Part shown: piece by piece, positions 8,461 through 16,671 of the stretch | How the letters are laid out: each line of letters opens with the position of its first letter | Numbering within the stretch: the first letter of the stretch is position 1 | From: Fidelibacterota bacterium | Lineage (GTDB): Bacteria; Fidelibacterota; Marinisomatia; Marinisomatales; TCS55 | DNA: 46,118 nt | NCBI GenBank assembly: GCA_018674655.1 | Contig: JABGZQ010000079.1 | Span: forward strand, 1-46,118 | Direction of reading: 5' to 3' | The notes under the pieces: model-generated | What the model was told of the DNA's origin: nothing | Seen by the model: only the letters and a program-made list of their open reading frames with translations | The model's database searches: none | Translations under genes and position numbers: made by a program

Positions 8461-8475
8461 AATGGTTGTACCATT
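8461..8475. promoter_or_regulatory. Perfect 15-bp inverted repeat next to a ribosome binding site
   Basis: AATGGT (8461-8466) and ACCATT (8470-8475) are perfect reverse complements separated by TGT. The repeat directly abuts the strong AGGAGG Shine-Dalgarno (8476-8481) of the exported protein gene, in the divergent intergenic region. It could be an operator half-site pair or an RNA hairpin affecting translation. The sequence is visible; the role is inference. Confidence 0.35.
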
Positions 8476-8486
8476 AGGAGGTTGTC

Positions 8487-9155
8487 ATGAAAAAAATATT
8501 ATTCAGTTTTATTGCGATTACTTCATTGAATGCCCAAGTCACATCTTCCCTTCAAACATGGGAAAACATTTTGCAAACACCGGAGATGTTGGCATATTTC
8601 GACGGCGTGTTTGAACATCTTGGAATTGTAGTGACGGAGACAAATGAACGTTTTACCATCCACCATTCTGGGACGCAGTTTAATTTTGAAAAAGGAATCA
8701 AAGATGGCGAAGTGGATTTTATTGTTCCTCTACAATCTCAAAATATTCAAAATATGGTAGCCCATGCAAAGGATGGGCAAATCGATAGTGCGGAATCATG
8801 GAGAATCGTTGATGTATTATTTACGCCTATGACAAAAGTCACACTCCAAACACCGGTTCTTGCTGTCAATTGGCGACGGAAAATGGCTGGCGTTGAGGAT
8901 CTTATTCATGTTTATTTGATGAATCCTACCGGTGGTGAAGCGTCTAAGCACTCCCTCATTTATGTGAAGGACCAGTGGTTGGTAATCAAGGGATTGTATG
9001 GGAATCCACGGCGGACATATAGAATGTCGCCCGATGAGTCTTTAGAATATCAGAGAGTTATTTTTCGTGCCATTAAAAAAGATACATTTTGGGGATGGTG
9101 GCAATTTGGCAATTGGTATAAAGAATGGCGAAAAAAAGTATCCGTGACCCATTAA
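8487..9155 (+). CDS. Exported protein of unknown function
   Basis: This 222-residue protein has an N-terminal signal peptide (MKKILFSFIAITSLNAQ) with a likely cleavage after NAQ, so it is periplasmic or secreted. It has an excellent Shine-Dalgarno (AGGAGG, five bases before ATG). The central part (FTIHHSGTQFNFEKGIKDGEVDFIVPLQ) faintly resembles SCP2-type lipid-transfer folds, but I would not assign a function. The C-terminus is rich in Trp and basic residues (TFWGWWQFGNWYKEWRKK). It ends 38 bases before the 3' end of a convergent tRNA gene. I do not recognise the family with confidence. Confidence 0.65.
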   Translation: MKKILFSFIAITSLNAQVTSSLQTWENILQTPEMLAYFDGVFEHLGIVVTETNERFTIHHSGTQFNFEKGIKDGEVDFIVPLQSQNIQNMVAHAKDGQIDSAESWRIVDVLFTPMTKVTLQTPVLAVNWRRKMAGVEDLIHVYLMNPTGGEASKHSLIYVKDQWLVIKGLYGNPRRTYRMSPDESLEYQRVIFRAIKKDTFWGWWQFGNWYKEWRKKVSVTH

Positions 9156-9193
9156 TAATAAAAACCCCTCGGTATCGACGAAGATTTTTAATG

Positions 9194-9265
9194 TAGCCCG
9201 TAGGAGAATCGAACTCCTGTTGCCAGGATGAAAACCTGGAGTCCTAACCACTAGACGAACGGGCC
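9194..9265 (-). tRNA. trnE: tRNA-Glu (anticodon UUC)
   Basis: Read on the minus strand, this is a complete 72-base cloverleaf. Acceptor GGCCCGT pairs with ACGGGCT (terminal G-U), the D arm is GTCT..GGAC, the anticodon stem CCAGG/CCTGG holds the loop TTTTCAT with anticodon TTC, and the T arm AGGAG-TTCGATT-CTCCT is standard. The discriminator is A and CCA is not encoded. The overall sequence closely follows bacterial tRNA-Glu. It lies downstream of grxD on the same strand, with about 74 bases available for its own promoter. Confidence 0.96.
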
Positions 9266-9339
9266 ATAATTGTGATTAATGTTCTAAGAACGGTGGCGAA
9301 ATTATAGGATAAGGTGGATTAGCACCAAACCATATTCTA

Positions 9340-9654
9340 TTATTTTTCAGAAATATCTAAAATATCCAGCAATTCGCCTCGTTCGTGGAGTTCCATTGTG
9401 ATATCTGCGCCACCCACTAGTTTTCCATTGACAAATAGTTGAGGGATAGTAGGCCACCCAGAATGTTCTGATAATTTGACGCGAATCATGGGATCCTCGA
9501 GAATATTAATGTCTTGATAATCCACGCCGTAGTGATTGAGAATTTGAACGACTTGATTTGAAAAACCACACATGGGCATATCTTTCGTACCCTTCATGAA
9601 TAGAGTGATTGCATTCTCGGAAATGTCTGATTTGATTTTTTCGATTAATTCCAT
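9340..9654 (-). CDS. grxD: Monothiol glutaredoxin, Grx4 family
   Basis: This 104-aa monothiol glutaredoxin has the CGFS active site (MPMCGFSNQ). It also carries the Grx4-family hallmarks: a basic residue before the active site (FMKGTKDMP, binding glutathione), the cis-Pro motif WPTIPQLFVNGKLVGG and the AD near the C-terminus. Family members bind a [2Fe-2S] cluster with glutathione and pass it to target proteins, usually with BolA. Here bolA is immediately upstream with a nine-base gap, so the two form an operon. It is cytoplasmic and full length for the family. Confidence 0.95.
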   Translation of the reverse strand: MELIEKIKSDISENAITLFMKGTKDMPMCGFSNQVVQILNHYGVDYQDINILEDPMIRVKLSEHSGWPTIPQLFVNGKLVGGADITMELHERGELLDILDISEK

Positions 9655-9663
9655 TATTGATTC

Positions 9664-9912
9664 CTATGAATTATGTTTTACCCATTGCGTGGGCGAATAT
9701 GTATTGAGTTGAAGCGCATGAATTTCTTTGGTTAAATGGTTTCCCACTGCTTTATACACTGTTTGGTGTTGTTCAACAAGGGAGAGACCTTCAAAGCTAT
9801 CGCTAATCACAATAGCACTGAAGTGATCTTTCGTTCCGGTTGTATCCACCACTTCTACTTTAGCTTTGGGAATTCCCGCTTCAATTAATGTCTTTACTGC
9901 ATTTGGTTCCAT
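9664..9912 (-). CDS. bolA: BolA family iron-sulfur trafficking protein
   Basis: This 82-aa protein has the BolA fold: the early segment AKVEVVDTTGTKDHFSAIVISDSFEG, then the central LVEQHQTVYKAVG helix and the signature KEIHALQLNTYSP containing the conserved His that coordinates the shared cluster. BolA proteins form heterodimers with CGFS glutaredoxins that bind [2Fe-2S] clusters. The operon with grxD, nine bases downstream, supports that role. It is divergent from xthA, with about 115 bases of shared AT-rich intergenic DNA. Confidence 0.93.
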   Translation of the reverse strand: MEPNAVKTLIEAGIPKAKVEVVDTTGTKDHFSAIVISDSFEGLSLVEQHQTVYKAVGNHLTKEIHALQLNTYSPTQWVKHNS

Positions 9913-10028
9913 AAATTGCCTACAATTTTAGGGGCAGAAATTACAACGGTAATTAACAATATTATGTAATAATCATTATTGTATTTCAACAATTATTCCC
10001 AATTTCCTGTCTAATTATTGAGGAAAAA

Positions 10029-10802
10029 ATGAAATTATATTCGTGGAATGTAAACGGCATTCGTGCCGCTGAGAAAAAAGGGTTTTTGGATTGGCTGGAT
10101 GAAACTCAGCCTGATATAGTTTGTCTCCAGGAAACAAAAGCAAGAGTAGATCAACTGAGTTCATCCCTCATTGAAGACCATGGCTACCATACATATTGGC
10201 ATTCAGCAGAAAAAGCCGGTTATAGTGGCGTAGCAACGTATTGTAAGTATGAACCGCATTATATTCAGGAAGGATTGGGTATAGACCGGTTTGATGCGGA
10301 AGGACGTGTATTAATTACGGAGCACGATGATTTTTTACTTTATAATATATACTTTCCCAATGGACAAAGGGACCATGGACGTCTCCAATATAAATTGGAT
10401 TTTTATGATGAATTATTACCTGTAATTAATGAACAAGTGGATAATGGTACAAATGTGGTTGTAACCGGAGACTGGAATACAGCCCACCATCCCATTGATT
10501 TAGCTCGGCCAAAGAATAATTTAAAAACATCTGGGTTTATGCCCATAGAACGGATGCGTTTGGATACTTATGAATCTCATGGGTGGGTCGACACATTTCG
10601 ACATTTTCATTCGGAGCCAGATCGATATTCTTGGTGGTCATATCGGTTTGGTGCTCGGGATCGAAATGTAGGCTGGCGTATTGATTATTTTTTTGTAAAT
10701 GAAGGCTTTGTAGATCAAGTGGAAGATGCGGATATTCATGATGATATTATGGGCTCTGACCATTGCCCTGTCTCACTCACATTAAAGGGAGAAGGTATTT
10801 AA
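10029..10802 (+). CDS. xthA: Exodeoxyribonuclease III (AP endonuclease)
   Basis: This 257-aa enzyme belongs to the exonuclease III/APE1 family and cuts DNA at abasic sites and removes 3' blocking groups in base excision repair. The motifs are in order: SWNVNGIRAAEKKGF, the metal-binding Glu in CLQETKA, the YSGVATYCK segment, GDWNTAHHPIDLARP, W-R-I-D-Y-F and the catalytic Asp-His pair SDHCPV near the C-terminus. ATG 10029 has a strong Shine-Dalgarno (GAGG five bases upstream). The stop overlaps the start of the amn gene by one base (TAATG), so the two are coupled. Confidence 0.95.
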   Translation: MKLYSWNVNGIRAAEKKGFLDWLDETQPDIVCLQETKARVDQLSSSLIEDHGYHTYWHSAEKAGYSGVATYCKYEPHYIQEGLGIDRFDAEGRVLITEHDDFLLYNIYFPNGQRDHGRLQYKLDFYDELLPVINEQVDNGTNVVVTGDWNTAHHPIDLARPKNNLKTSGFMPIERMRLDTYESHGWVDTFRHFHSEPDRYSWWSYRFGARDRNVGWRIDYFFVNEGFVDQVEDADIHDDIMGSDHCPVSLTLKGEGI

Positions 10803-11572
10803 TGCAAAAAGCAGATATTGTAAAAGACTGGATTAAACGATATACTGGAACATCATCGGATGAATTTGGGGATTGGATTCTATTAACCAATTTTCAGAAT
10901 TACGTGGACAAATTCGCAGAAAAGTATGGTGTGGATACAAAGGGGAAAGAAGGACCCATGACCTCGGCAACCAACAACGATGGTGTTAGTATCATTAATT
11001 TTGGAATTGGCAGTGCTAACGCGGCTACAGTCATGGACTTGCTGTCTAGCGTCAAACCCAAAGGTGTCTTATTTTTAGGGAAGTGTGGTGGATTGAAAAA
11101 ATCGACGGATATTGGTCATTTTATTCTACCAAGTGCTGCGATTAGGGGCGAAGGGACGGGAGATGACTATTTCCCAAAAGAAGTTCCGGCAATGCCTTCT
11201 TTTAAAATTCATAAGCATGTATCAGAATTATTAGTCAATCAGGAATTAGAATATCGAACAGGTGTGATTTATACCACCAACCGTCGTGTGTGGGAGCACG
11301 ATGATGAATTTAAGAATTATTTAAGGAAAATTCGTGTATTGGGAATAGATATGGAAACGGCAACATTATTTCTCGTAGGATTTGCCAATGGAATAGAACG
11401 GGGAGCGCTTCTTTTGGTTTCGGATGTTCCCATGACCCCTGAAGGAGTTAAAACTGAAGATTCAGATAAGGCAGTGACTAAAAAATGGGTGGATCTCCAT
11501 TTAGAAATTGGAATGAAATCCATGGAGAGTATCGGTAAAGAAGGGGAACAGATAAAACATTTTACCTATTAA
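10802..11572 (+). CDS. amn: AMP nucleosidase, short Bacteroidota type
   Basis: This 256-aa enzyme of the purine/uridine phosphorylase fold cleaves AMP to adenine and ribose 5-phosphate. Segments such as FLGKCGGLKKS, IRGEGTGDDYFPKEVP, YTTNRRVWEHDDEF and GIDMETATLF are strongly characteristic of the short AMP nucleosidases of Bacteroidota, which lack the extra N-terminal domain of the E. coli enzyme. METAT contains the nucleoside-binding Met-Glu pair. ATG 10802 is preferred to the in-frame upstream start at 10763 because it fits the family N-terminus, follows a GGAG motif and overlaps the xthA stop. It ends 12 bases before convergent hemW. Confidence 0.9.
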   Translation: MQKADIVKDWIKRYTGTSSDEFGDWILLTNFQNYVDKFAEKYGVDTKGKEGPMTSATNNDGVSIINFGIGSANAATVMDLLSSVKPKGVLFLGKCGGLKKSTDIGHFILPSAAIRGEGTGDDYFPKEVPAMPSFKIHKHVSELLVNQELEYRTGVIYTTNRRVWEHDDEFKNYLRKIRVLGIDMETATLFLVGFANGIERGALLLVSDVPMTPEGVKTEDSDKAVTKKWVDLHLEIGMKSMESIGKEGEQIKHFTY

Positions 11573-11584
11573 TGGGGAAACTAA

Positions 11585-12718
11585 CTATTCGATCATTAAA
11601 TCAACTGCAATTCCATCTGCAAAAGCGAATCCCGTGGGCGTGAGTTTTAAACGGTTGTTTTCTATGATATAAAAATCTCCCCATTTTGATTGATTCTGTT
11701 TAATTGAATGATAAACGGCGTCAATGTGGGAAGGTGGAATATTTGATAGATTTATTCCGTCCCGAATTCGTAATCCAAATCCAATTATTTCATTGGTCCG
11801 ATCCTTATCGAATAATTTATAATGGTCCTGGCGGGGTAATTCTCTTTCATTTAATTTTTTAATATACCCATCTAAATTCCGGATATTCGAAAAGCGATGT
11901 TGTCCATCAAATCCATGGGCCGATGGGCCAAATGCCATATAGGGATCAATTTCCCAATAATGGAGATTATGTCTGCATTCTCTTTTTGATTTTGACCAGT
12001 TAGAGATTTCATATTGCTCGTATCCATTTTCACCCATAATGAATTGAGTCCATTGGTAATATTCAGAACTCTGGTCATCACAGGGCATGGTAATCAATCC
12101 TCGATTCACATATTGAAATAATTGAGTATTCTCTTCCACTGTTAGCGAATAGCAAGAAATATGCTCCGGATTCAAATCTATAATTGTATGCAAGTCCCGT
12201 TTCCAAATATCCAAAGTTTGTCCGGGGATATTAAAGATGAGGTCAAAATTGATATTGTCATATCCAGCTTTCCGGGCTGCATCAAATGTAGTAAATACTT
12301 CTTCGGGTCCATGAATCCGAGTTAAAAATTGGAGTAGATTGAGTTCCAATGATTGCACACCTATAGATAATCTGTTTATGCCAAGTTCGCGAAATGCCTT
12401 TAATCGTTCAATGGGCGCCTCGCCAGGATTAGCTTCAATTGTGAATTCTGTTACATGGGATAAATCAAATTTGTTATCCAATGTTTGTATCATTTTTTCA
12501 ATATGTTTTGGGTTTATTAAACTTGGTGTGCCGCCACCAATAAAAATCGTATCAATGGTCCAGTCGCTTGCATGGATTTCACATAATTCGATTTCTTTCA
12601 GAAGCGCGCCAAAAAAGGCCGGCATGTCTGAGTCTCTATCCGCGACGGAATAAAAATCACAATACATGCATTTAACCTTGCAAAATGGGGTGTGGATATA
12701 AATGCCAGCCGTTTGCAT
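11585..12718 (-). CDS. hemW: HemW-type radical SAM protein
   Basis: This 377-aa radical SAM protein carries the cluster-binding motif CKVKCMYCDF near residue 13, as Cx3CxYCDF, typical of HemW rather than HemN (which has CxFC). It also has the conserved FIGGGTPSLI and TIEANPGE segments, RLSIGVQSL and the C-terminal HemN_C domain. HemW was long annotated as oxygen-independent coproporphyrinogen oxidase but is regarded as a heme chaperone that inserts heme into respiratory enzymes. It lies 12 bases downstream of the GroES-like gene on the same strand, so the two probably form an operon. Confidence 0.92.
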   Translation of the reverse strand: MQTAGIYIHTPFCKVKCMYCDFYSVADRDSDMPAFFGALLKEIELCEIHASDWTIDTIFIGGGTPSLINPKHIEKMIQTLDNKFDLSHVTEFTIEANPGEAPIERLKAFRELGINRLSIGVQSLELNLLQFLTRIHGPEEVFTTFDAARKAGYDNINFDLIFNIPGQTLDIWKRDLHTIIDLNPEHISCYSLTVEENTQLFQYVNRGLITMPCDDQSSEYYQWTQFIMGENGYEQYEISNWSKSKRECRHNLHYWEIDPYMAFGPSAHGFDGQHRFSNIRNLDGYIKKLNERELPRQDHYKLFDKDRTNEIIGFGLRIRDGINLSNIPPSHIDAVYHSIKQNQSKWGDFYIIENNRLKLTPTGFAFADGIAVDLMIE

Positions 12719-12730
12719 TGGCCGAGAAAT

Positions 12731-13111
12731 TTATTCAGCTAAACTGTGAATATCATCCCGAATCAGGATGAGAATGGCCGACTGGGGGACAATAAGGTAA
12801 TCTTCATTTTCGATTTTTATTTCGATCGATGCTTTATTTAGGAATAAAGCAATATCACCTATGTCAGCCTGGGTGGGTATATATTTAACAGATCCACCAT
12901 CGCTCATTGACCAAGGTTCATCCAGATTATCTTCCGGATTACCCAGAGGTATCCCCGGACCCACTTCTACCACCACACCACTGAAGACTTCTTGTTTCTC
13001 AACTACGCTGGGCGGAAGGTATAAACCCGCTTTAGATTTCTTTTCACCTCTATCAGGGCGAATCAATACGCGATCGCCCACCACAAGTATTTGTTTATTT
13101 TTGCTATGCAT
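12731..13111 (-). CDS. GroES-like (Cpn10 family) protein, atypical
   Basis: This 126-aa protein matches the chaperonin-10 fold: VVGDRVLIRPDRGEKKSKAGLYLPPS (core strand and mobile-loop region), FSGVVVEVGPG, and the late IENEDYLIVPQSAILILIRD strands. It is longer than true GroES (about 95 aa) because of an insertion around GNPEDNLDEPWSMSDGG between the two halves. No groEL is adjacent; it precedes hemW instead. It is more likely a Cpn10 paralogue with a specialised client than the main GroES. The fold is seen with good confidence; its function is inferred. Confidence 0.75.
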   Translation of the reverse strand: MHSKNKQILVVGDRVLIRPDRGEKKSKAGLYLPPSVVEKQEVFSGVVVEVGPGIPLGNPEDNLDEPWSMSDGGSVKYIPTQADIGDIALFLNKASIEIKIENEDYLIVPQSAILILIRDDIHSLAE

Positions 13112-13196
13112 AAAAGAAATTAGGGTAATTCAAACAGTTTGAGCAAGAAGGATGAAATGATTGAATTATGTAAGAAAAGAAACCGAAATTTATAGC

Positions 13197-13628
13197 ATGA
13201 AAATAAAGATAGTTGAAACATCTGCAGAAAAGGAAGCGGTGCTCGATATTCGAAGGACTGTTTTTATTCAGGAACAAAAAATACCTGAACCCATTGAAAT
13301 TGATGAAAATGAAGAGAAAGCCACCTATGTATTGGCCACGATAAATAAACGTCCAGTGGGTACATTTCGTTGGCGGAAAACGTTTAAAGGTATAAAATTA
13401 GAACGTCTTGCTGTTTTACAAGAGCACCGTAAACATGGAATTGGCGGTCAATTAACTCAGTTTGTAATTGATCAAATTGGTGATGAGGACAAAATTTATT
13501 TGAATGCGCAGGAGAATGTTATTCATTTTTATAGTCGCCGAGGGTTTCACCCAGTTGGATCAATTTTTAAAGAGGCGGGAATCCCACATCAAGAAATGAC
13601 CTTTATTAGAGAATCTATTAATAAATGA
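13197..13628 (+). CDS. GNAT family N-acetyltransferase
   Basis: This protein of about 143 aa has the GNAT fold and resembles the YjcF/ElaA-like group: IVETSAEKEAVLDIRRTVFIQEQ at the N-terminus, the strand ERLAVLQEHRKHGIGGQL containing the acetyl-CoA pyrophosphate loop (R-x2-G-I-G), and the final FYSRRGFHPVG strand. ATG 13197 fits the family N-terminus. An in-frame TTG at 13161 has the better Shine-Dalgarno (AAGGA, eight bases upstream) and would add 12 residues, so the start is uncertain. It is divergent from the GroES-like gene. The acetylated substrate is unknown. Confidence 0.85.
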   Translation: MKIKIVETSAEKEAVLDIRRTVFIQEQKIPEPIEIDENEEKATYVLATINKRPVGTFRWRKTFKGIKLERLAVLQEHRKHGIGGQLTQFVIDQIGDEDKIYLNAQENVIHFYSRRGFHPVGSIFKEAGIPHQEMTFIRESINK

Positions 13629-13716
13629 ATAGGTAAAAGCAGTCGTTTTTAAGTAATAAATTCCCACTTATATTCTCTTTGATTTCAATCATTCAAAAGA
13701 CTAAGAAATAAACGCA

Positions 13717-15549
13717 ATGTCAGGTTCAATCTATAGGCGTATGGGACAACTCTTGTTCCATTTCTGGCCATACATCCTCATCTCGTCTCTATCCGCGATC
13801 ATGTTTGTATTGTTAAATAGTGCATCGATCTGGCTAACAGCATCCTTGATTAACAATATTTTATCGGACTTTGATCAAATTGTGAAATCTCAGGCCGAAT
13901 GGGCAGGTAAAGTAGGATTGACGCTCAATGAAAAGCTGAAATATTGGACCAATGTATTGATCCTCAGAGAAACGCCTTTGGCATCGCTCAAAGTTTTATG
14001 CTATTCTATTTTGACTGTATTTTTCACAAAAAATATATTTTTATATATCAAAAATATCCTTCTAAGAATTGTTGAATTAAAGTTAGTTAAAGAAATTCGA
14101 GACAGTTTGTATATCCATATACAATCCTTATCTCTGGGCTATTTTAATAAGAAACAAACCGGTTCAATCAGCTCAATTGTGATAAATGATGTTGAACAAT
14201 TACAAAGAGCACTGGGGGTGGTTTTCCAACGATTATTTGTTGAACCCGTCAACATCCTTACCTTCGTTGGTTTGCTTTTTATTATTAGTTGGAAACTGGC
14301 ATTGATTGCCATAATTATTATTCCGTTGGCTGGAATAGCAATCATTGGAATTGGTCGGAGTATTCGCAGAAAATCCCGTCGAACGCAATCCAAAATTGCT
14401 GAAATAATGCAAATTCTTACGGAAACATTATCTTCAATCCGAATTGTAAAAGCTTTTGTTAATGAAAAGGAAGAAGTCAAAAAGTTTACCCGTAAGAGTG
14501 AACACTATTTCAAACTGCTTTTACAACGGGCACGGCTCGATTTAATAGCAGGGCCTATTACGGAAAGTTTTGGTGTAATCATTGGTGTTGTATTGTTGTG
14601 GTTTGGCGGAATGGAAGTATTGGCTAACCGTGGTGTGAGTGCAGAAGATTTCATTCGATTTATATTAATTCTCTTTTCAATATTGGGTCCCATTAAGCAG
14701 ATGAGCAATGTCAATATCAAAATTCAGATGGGCGCTGCATCTGCCGAACGCATTTTTGGATTATTGGATACACCACTCGAAATTACCGAAAACCCCAATC
14801 CAGTTGATTTAGGGGTGTTTAAATCATCAATCGAATTTAATAATGTTCATTTTGAATATAATGATGGAGATGATCGGGTTTTAGATGAGGTGAGTTTTAC
14901 CATCAAAAAGGGTGAAGTTGTCGCTTTGGTGGGTCCCAGCGGTTCTGGTAAATCAACCATCGCTGATTTAATTCCACGATTTTATGATGTTTCAAATGGG
15001 TTTCTTGAAATTGATGGACATAATGTTCGTAAAATATCTTTATCCTCTCTTAGGGGGAATATGGGGATTGTAACGCAAGAAATCATGCTGTTTAATGATA
15101 CGATTCGGAATAATATTGCTTATGGTCAACCAAATGTAAGTGAAAATGCCATTCGGCAAGCTGCAGATGCAGCAAATGCGACTGCTTTTATTGAAGAAAC
15201 ACCCAATGGATTCGATACAATGATTGGTGAGCGCGGTGTGAATTTATCTGGTGGCCAAAAACAACGACTTGCCATTGCCCGGGCACTTTTAAAAAATCCG
15301 CCGATTCTTATTTTAGATGAAGCCACATCTGCTTTGGATACAGAGTCAGAAAAAATGGTTCAAAGAGCCATTGAAGTATTAATGAAAGACCGAACCGCAT
15401 TGGTCATTGCCCATCGTTTATCTACCGTTCAAAATGCAGATAAAATCATTGTGCTGGAAAAAGGGAAAATTATAGAGGTAGGTTCACATACAGATCTTTA
15501 TAATAAAGGTGAACTTTACAGGCGATTATATGACATTCAATTTGAATAA
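13717..15549 (+). CDS. msbA: ABC exporter of the MsbA type (lipid/LPS flippase)
   Basis: This 610-aa half-transporter joins a six-helix membrane domain (about residues 15-325) to an ATPase domain. The ATPase shows Walker A GPSGSGKST, the Q-loop VTQEIMLF, signature LSGGQKQR, Walker B ILILDEATSALD and the H-loop AHRLS. It resembles MsbA, which flips lipid A-core across the inner membrane. The loop between the first two helices is long (about 50 residues), as seen in FCB-group relatives. Nine bases separate it from a row of glycosyltransferases, so it probably exports the lipid-linked glycan they build. The family is certain, the substrate inferred. Confidence 0.88.
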   Translation: MSGSIYRRMGQLLFHFWPYILISSLSAIMFVLLNSASIWLTASLINNILSDFDQIVKSQAEWAGKVGLTLNEKLKYWTNVLILRETPLASLKVLCYSILTVFFTKNIFLYIKNILLRIVELKLVKEIRDSLYIHIQSLSLGYFNKKQTGSISSIVINDVEQLQRALGVVFQRLFVEPVNILTFVGLLFIISWKLALIAIIIIPLAGIAIIGIGRSIRRKSRRTQSKIAEIMQILTETLSSIRIVKAFVNEKEEVKKFTRKSEHYFKLLLQRARLDLIAGPITESFGVIIGVVLLWFGGMEVLANRGVSAEDFIRFILILFSILGPIKQMSNVNIKIQMGAASAERIFGLLDTPLEITENPNPVDLGVFKSSIEFNNVHFEYNDGDDRVLDEVSFTIKKGEVVALVGPSGSGKSTIADLIPRFYDVSNGFLEIDGHNVRKISLSSLRGNMGIVTQEIMLFNDTIRNNIAYGQPNVSENAIRQAADAANATAFIEETPNGFDTMIGERGVNLSGGQKQRLAIARALLKNPPILILDEATSALDTESEKMVQRAIEVLMKDRTALVIAHRLSTVQNADKIIVLEKGKIIEVGSHTDLYNKGELYRRLYDIQFE

Positions 15550-15558
15550 AGAACTTCT

Positions 15559-16671
15559 ATGGAAAAAAAATTAAATATATTTTTTAGTAACTCAATCTCG
15601 GCCCATAAATGGGGCGGGGGAGAGAAATGGATGATTACAGCAGCTTGTGGTCTTAAAAACCGTGGGCATGGAGTGACTGTTTCGGGAAAAGCAAATTCCG
15701 TTTTTTTGAATAATGCTGTGGAAGCGGGGCTCGATATTATTCCCCTTAATATTTATGCAGATTACAGCCCATTAAAAATCTGGTATACAAAGCGTGTTCT
15801 CCAAAGGAAACAAGTGGATGTGATCATGTTAAATTTAAATAAGGATATTCGCGTGGCAGGGATTGCTGCACGAATGGCGAATGTACCCGTTATCGTAGCC
15901 CGAAATGGCATCCAGCTATTTTCTGATAAATGGAAACATAAAAAAACCATTGGGCTTGTGGATGGCATTATTACTAATTCAGAATCAATTAAAAATGCCT
16001 ACAATGGTTTCCCTTGGATGGATAAAGAGAAAACAACGGTGATTTACAATGGTTTAAAAATGAACGGTGCCGTTAAGCCAGCTGACGTTCAAACTATTTG
16101 GAATATACCTAAAGACCATTTGGTTTTTGTTGCTGCGGGCAGATTAACAGGACAGAAAGGATTTGATTTACTGATTGAAGCCACCCGCCGAATGAATGGA
16201 AAACATCAGCCGTTTACACTATTGATTGCAGGAATGGGTAAAGATCGTAAATCACTTGAAAAACAGATTGCAGAAAGTGATTTAAACGGTCATGTGAAAT
16301 TAATTGGTTTTCAAAATAATCTTTCTGCTATTCTCAAAGCAGCCGATTATATCATTATGCCTTCAAGACAGGAAGGAATGCCAAATGTTGTGATGGAAGG
16401 TATGGCCCTTGGGAAACCGGTTTTAGCTGCAAATGTTAATGGTGTCCCCGAACTGATGTCCCATCGTAAAACAGGATTTATTTTTAAGTCGATGAAGGTA
16501 AGTTCAATTTGTGAAGCAATGGCATTTGTAATGAATCATCATGGCAGCGAGGAAATAGCCAATTGGGGTATTGCAGCTAAAAAACATGTAACGGATCACT
16601 TTACGTTGGATACTATGATTGACCGGTTGGAATCCTATTTTTATGAGCAATATGCCCAGACACACCGTTAG
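15559..16671 (+). CDS. Glycosyltransferase family 4
   Basis: This 370-aa GT-B retaining glycosyltransferase has an N-terminal acceptor domain beginning NIFFSNSISAHKWGGGEKWM, with the Gly-rich loop seen in GT4 enzymes. The C-terminal nucleotide-sugar domain (Glycos_transf_1) has AAGRLTGQKGFDLLIEA and the E-x7-E signature in RQEGMPNVVMEGMALGKPVLAANVNGVPEL. It is predicted to be cytoplasmic or membrane-associated, adding a sugar to a lipid-linked LPS core or a related glycolipid. It sits between msbA and a heptosyltransferase-like gene, overlapping the latter. Donor and acceptor are not known. Confidence 0.9.
   Translation: MEKKLNIFFSNSISAHKWGGGEKWMITAACGLKNRGHGVTVSGKANSVFLNNAVEAGLDIIPLNIYADYSPLKIWYTKRVLQRKQVDVIMLNLNKDIRVAGIAARMANVPVIVARNGIQLFSDKWKHKKTIGLVDGIITNSESIKNAYNGFPWMDKEKTTVIYNGLKMNGAVKPADVQTIWNIPKDHLVFVAAGRLTGQKGFDLLIEATRRMNGKHQPFTLLIAGMGKDRKSLEKQIAESDLNGHVKLIGFQNNLSAILKAADYIIMPSRQEGMPNVVMEGMALGKPVLAANVNGVPELMSHRKTGFIFKSMKVSSICEAMAFVMNHHGSEEIANWGIAAKKHVTDHFTLDTMIDRLESYFYEQYAQTHR

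Noticed and set aside
9156-9193. Bidirectional terminator between the exported protein gene and tRNA-Glu
   Set aside because: The interval has AAAAA and TTTTT runs but only a three-base-pair core stem, too weak to claim a terminator.
9913-10028. Imperfect inverted repeat in the bolA-xthA divergent region
   Set aside because: The pairing CAATA(TT)ATG/CATTATTG is AT-rich with bulges and easily arises by chance in this composition.
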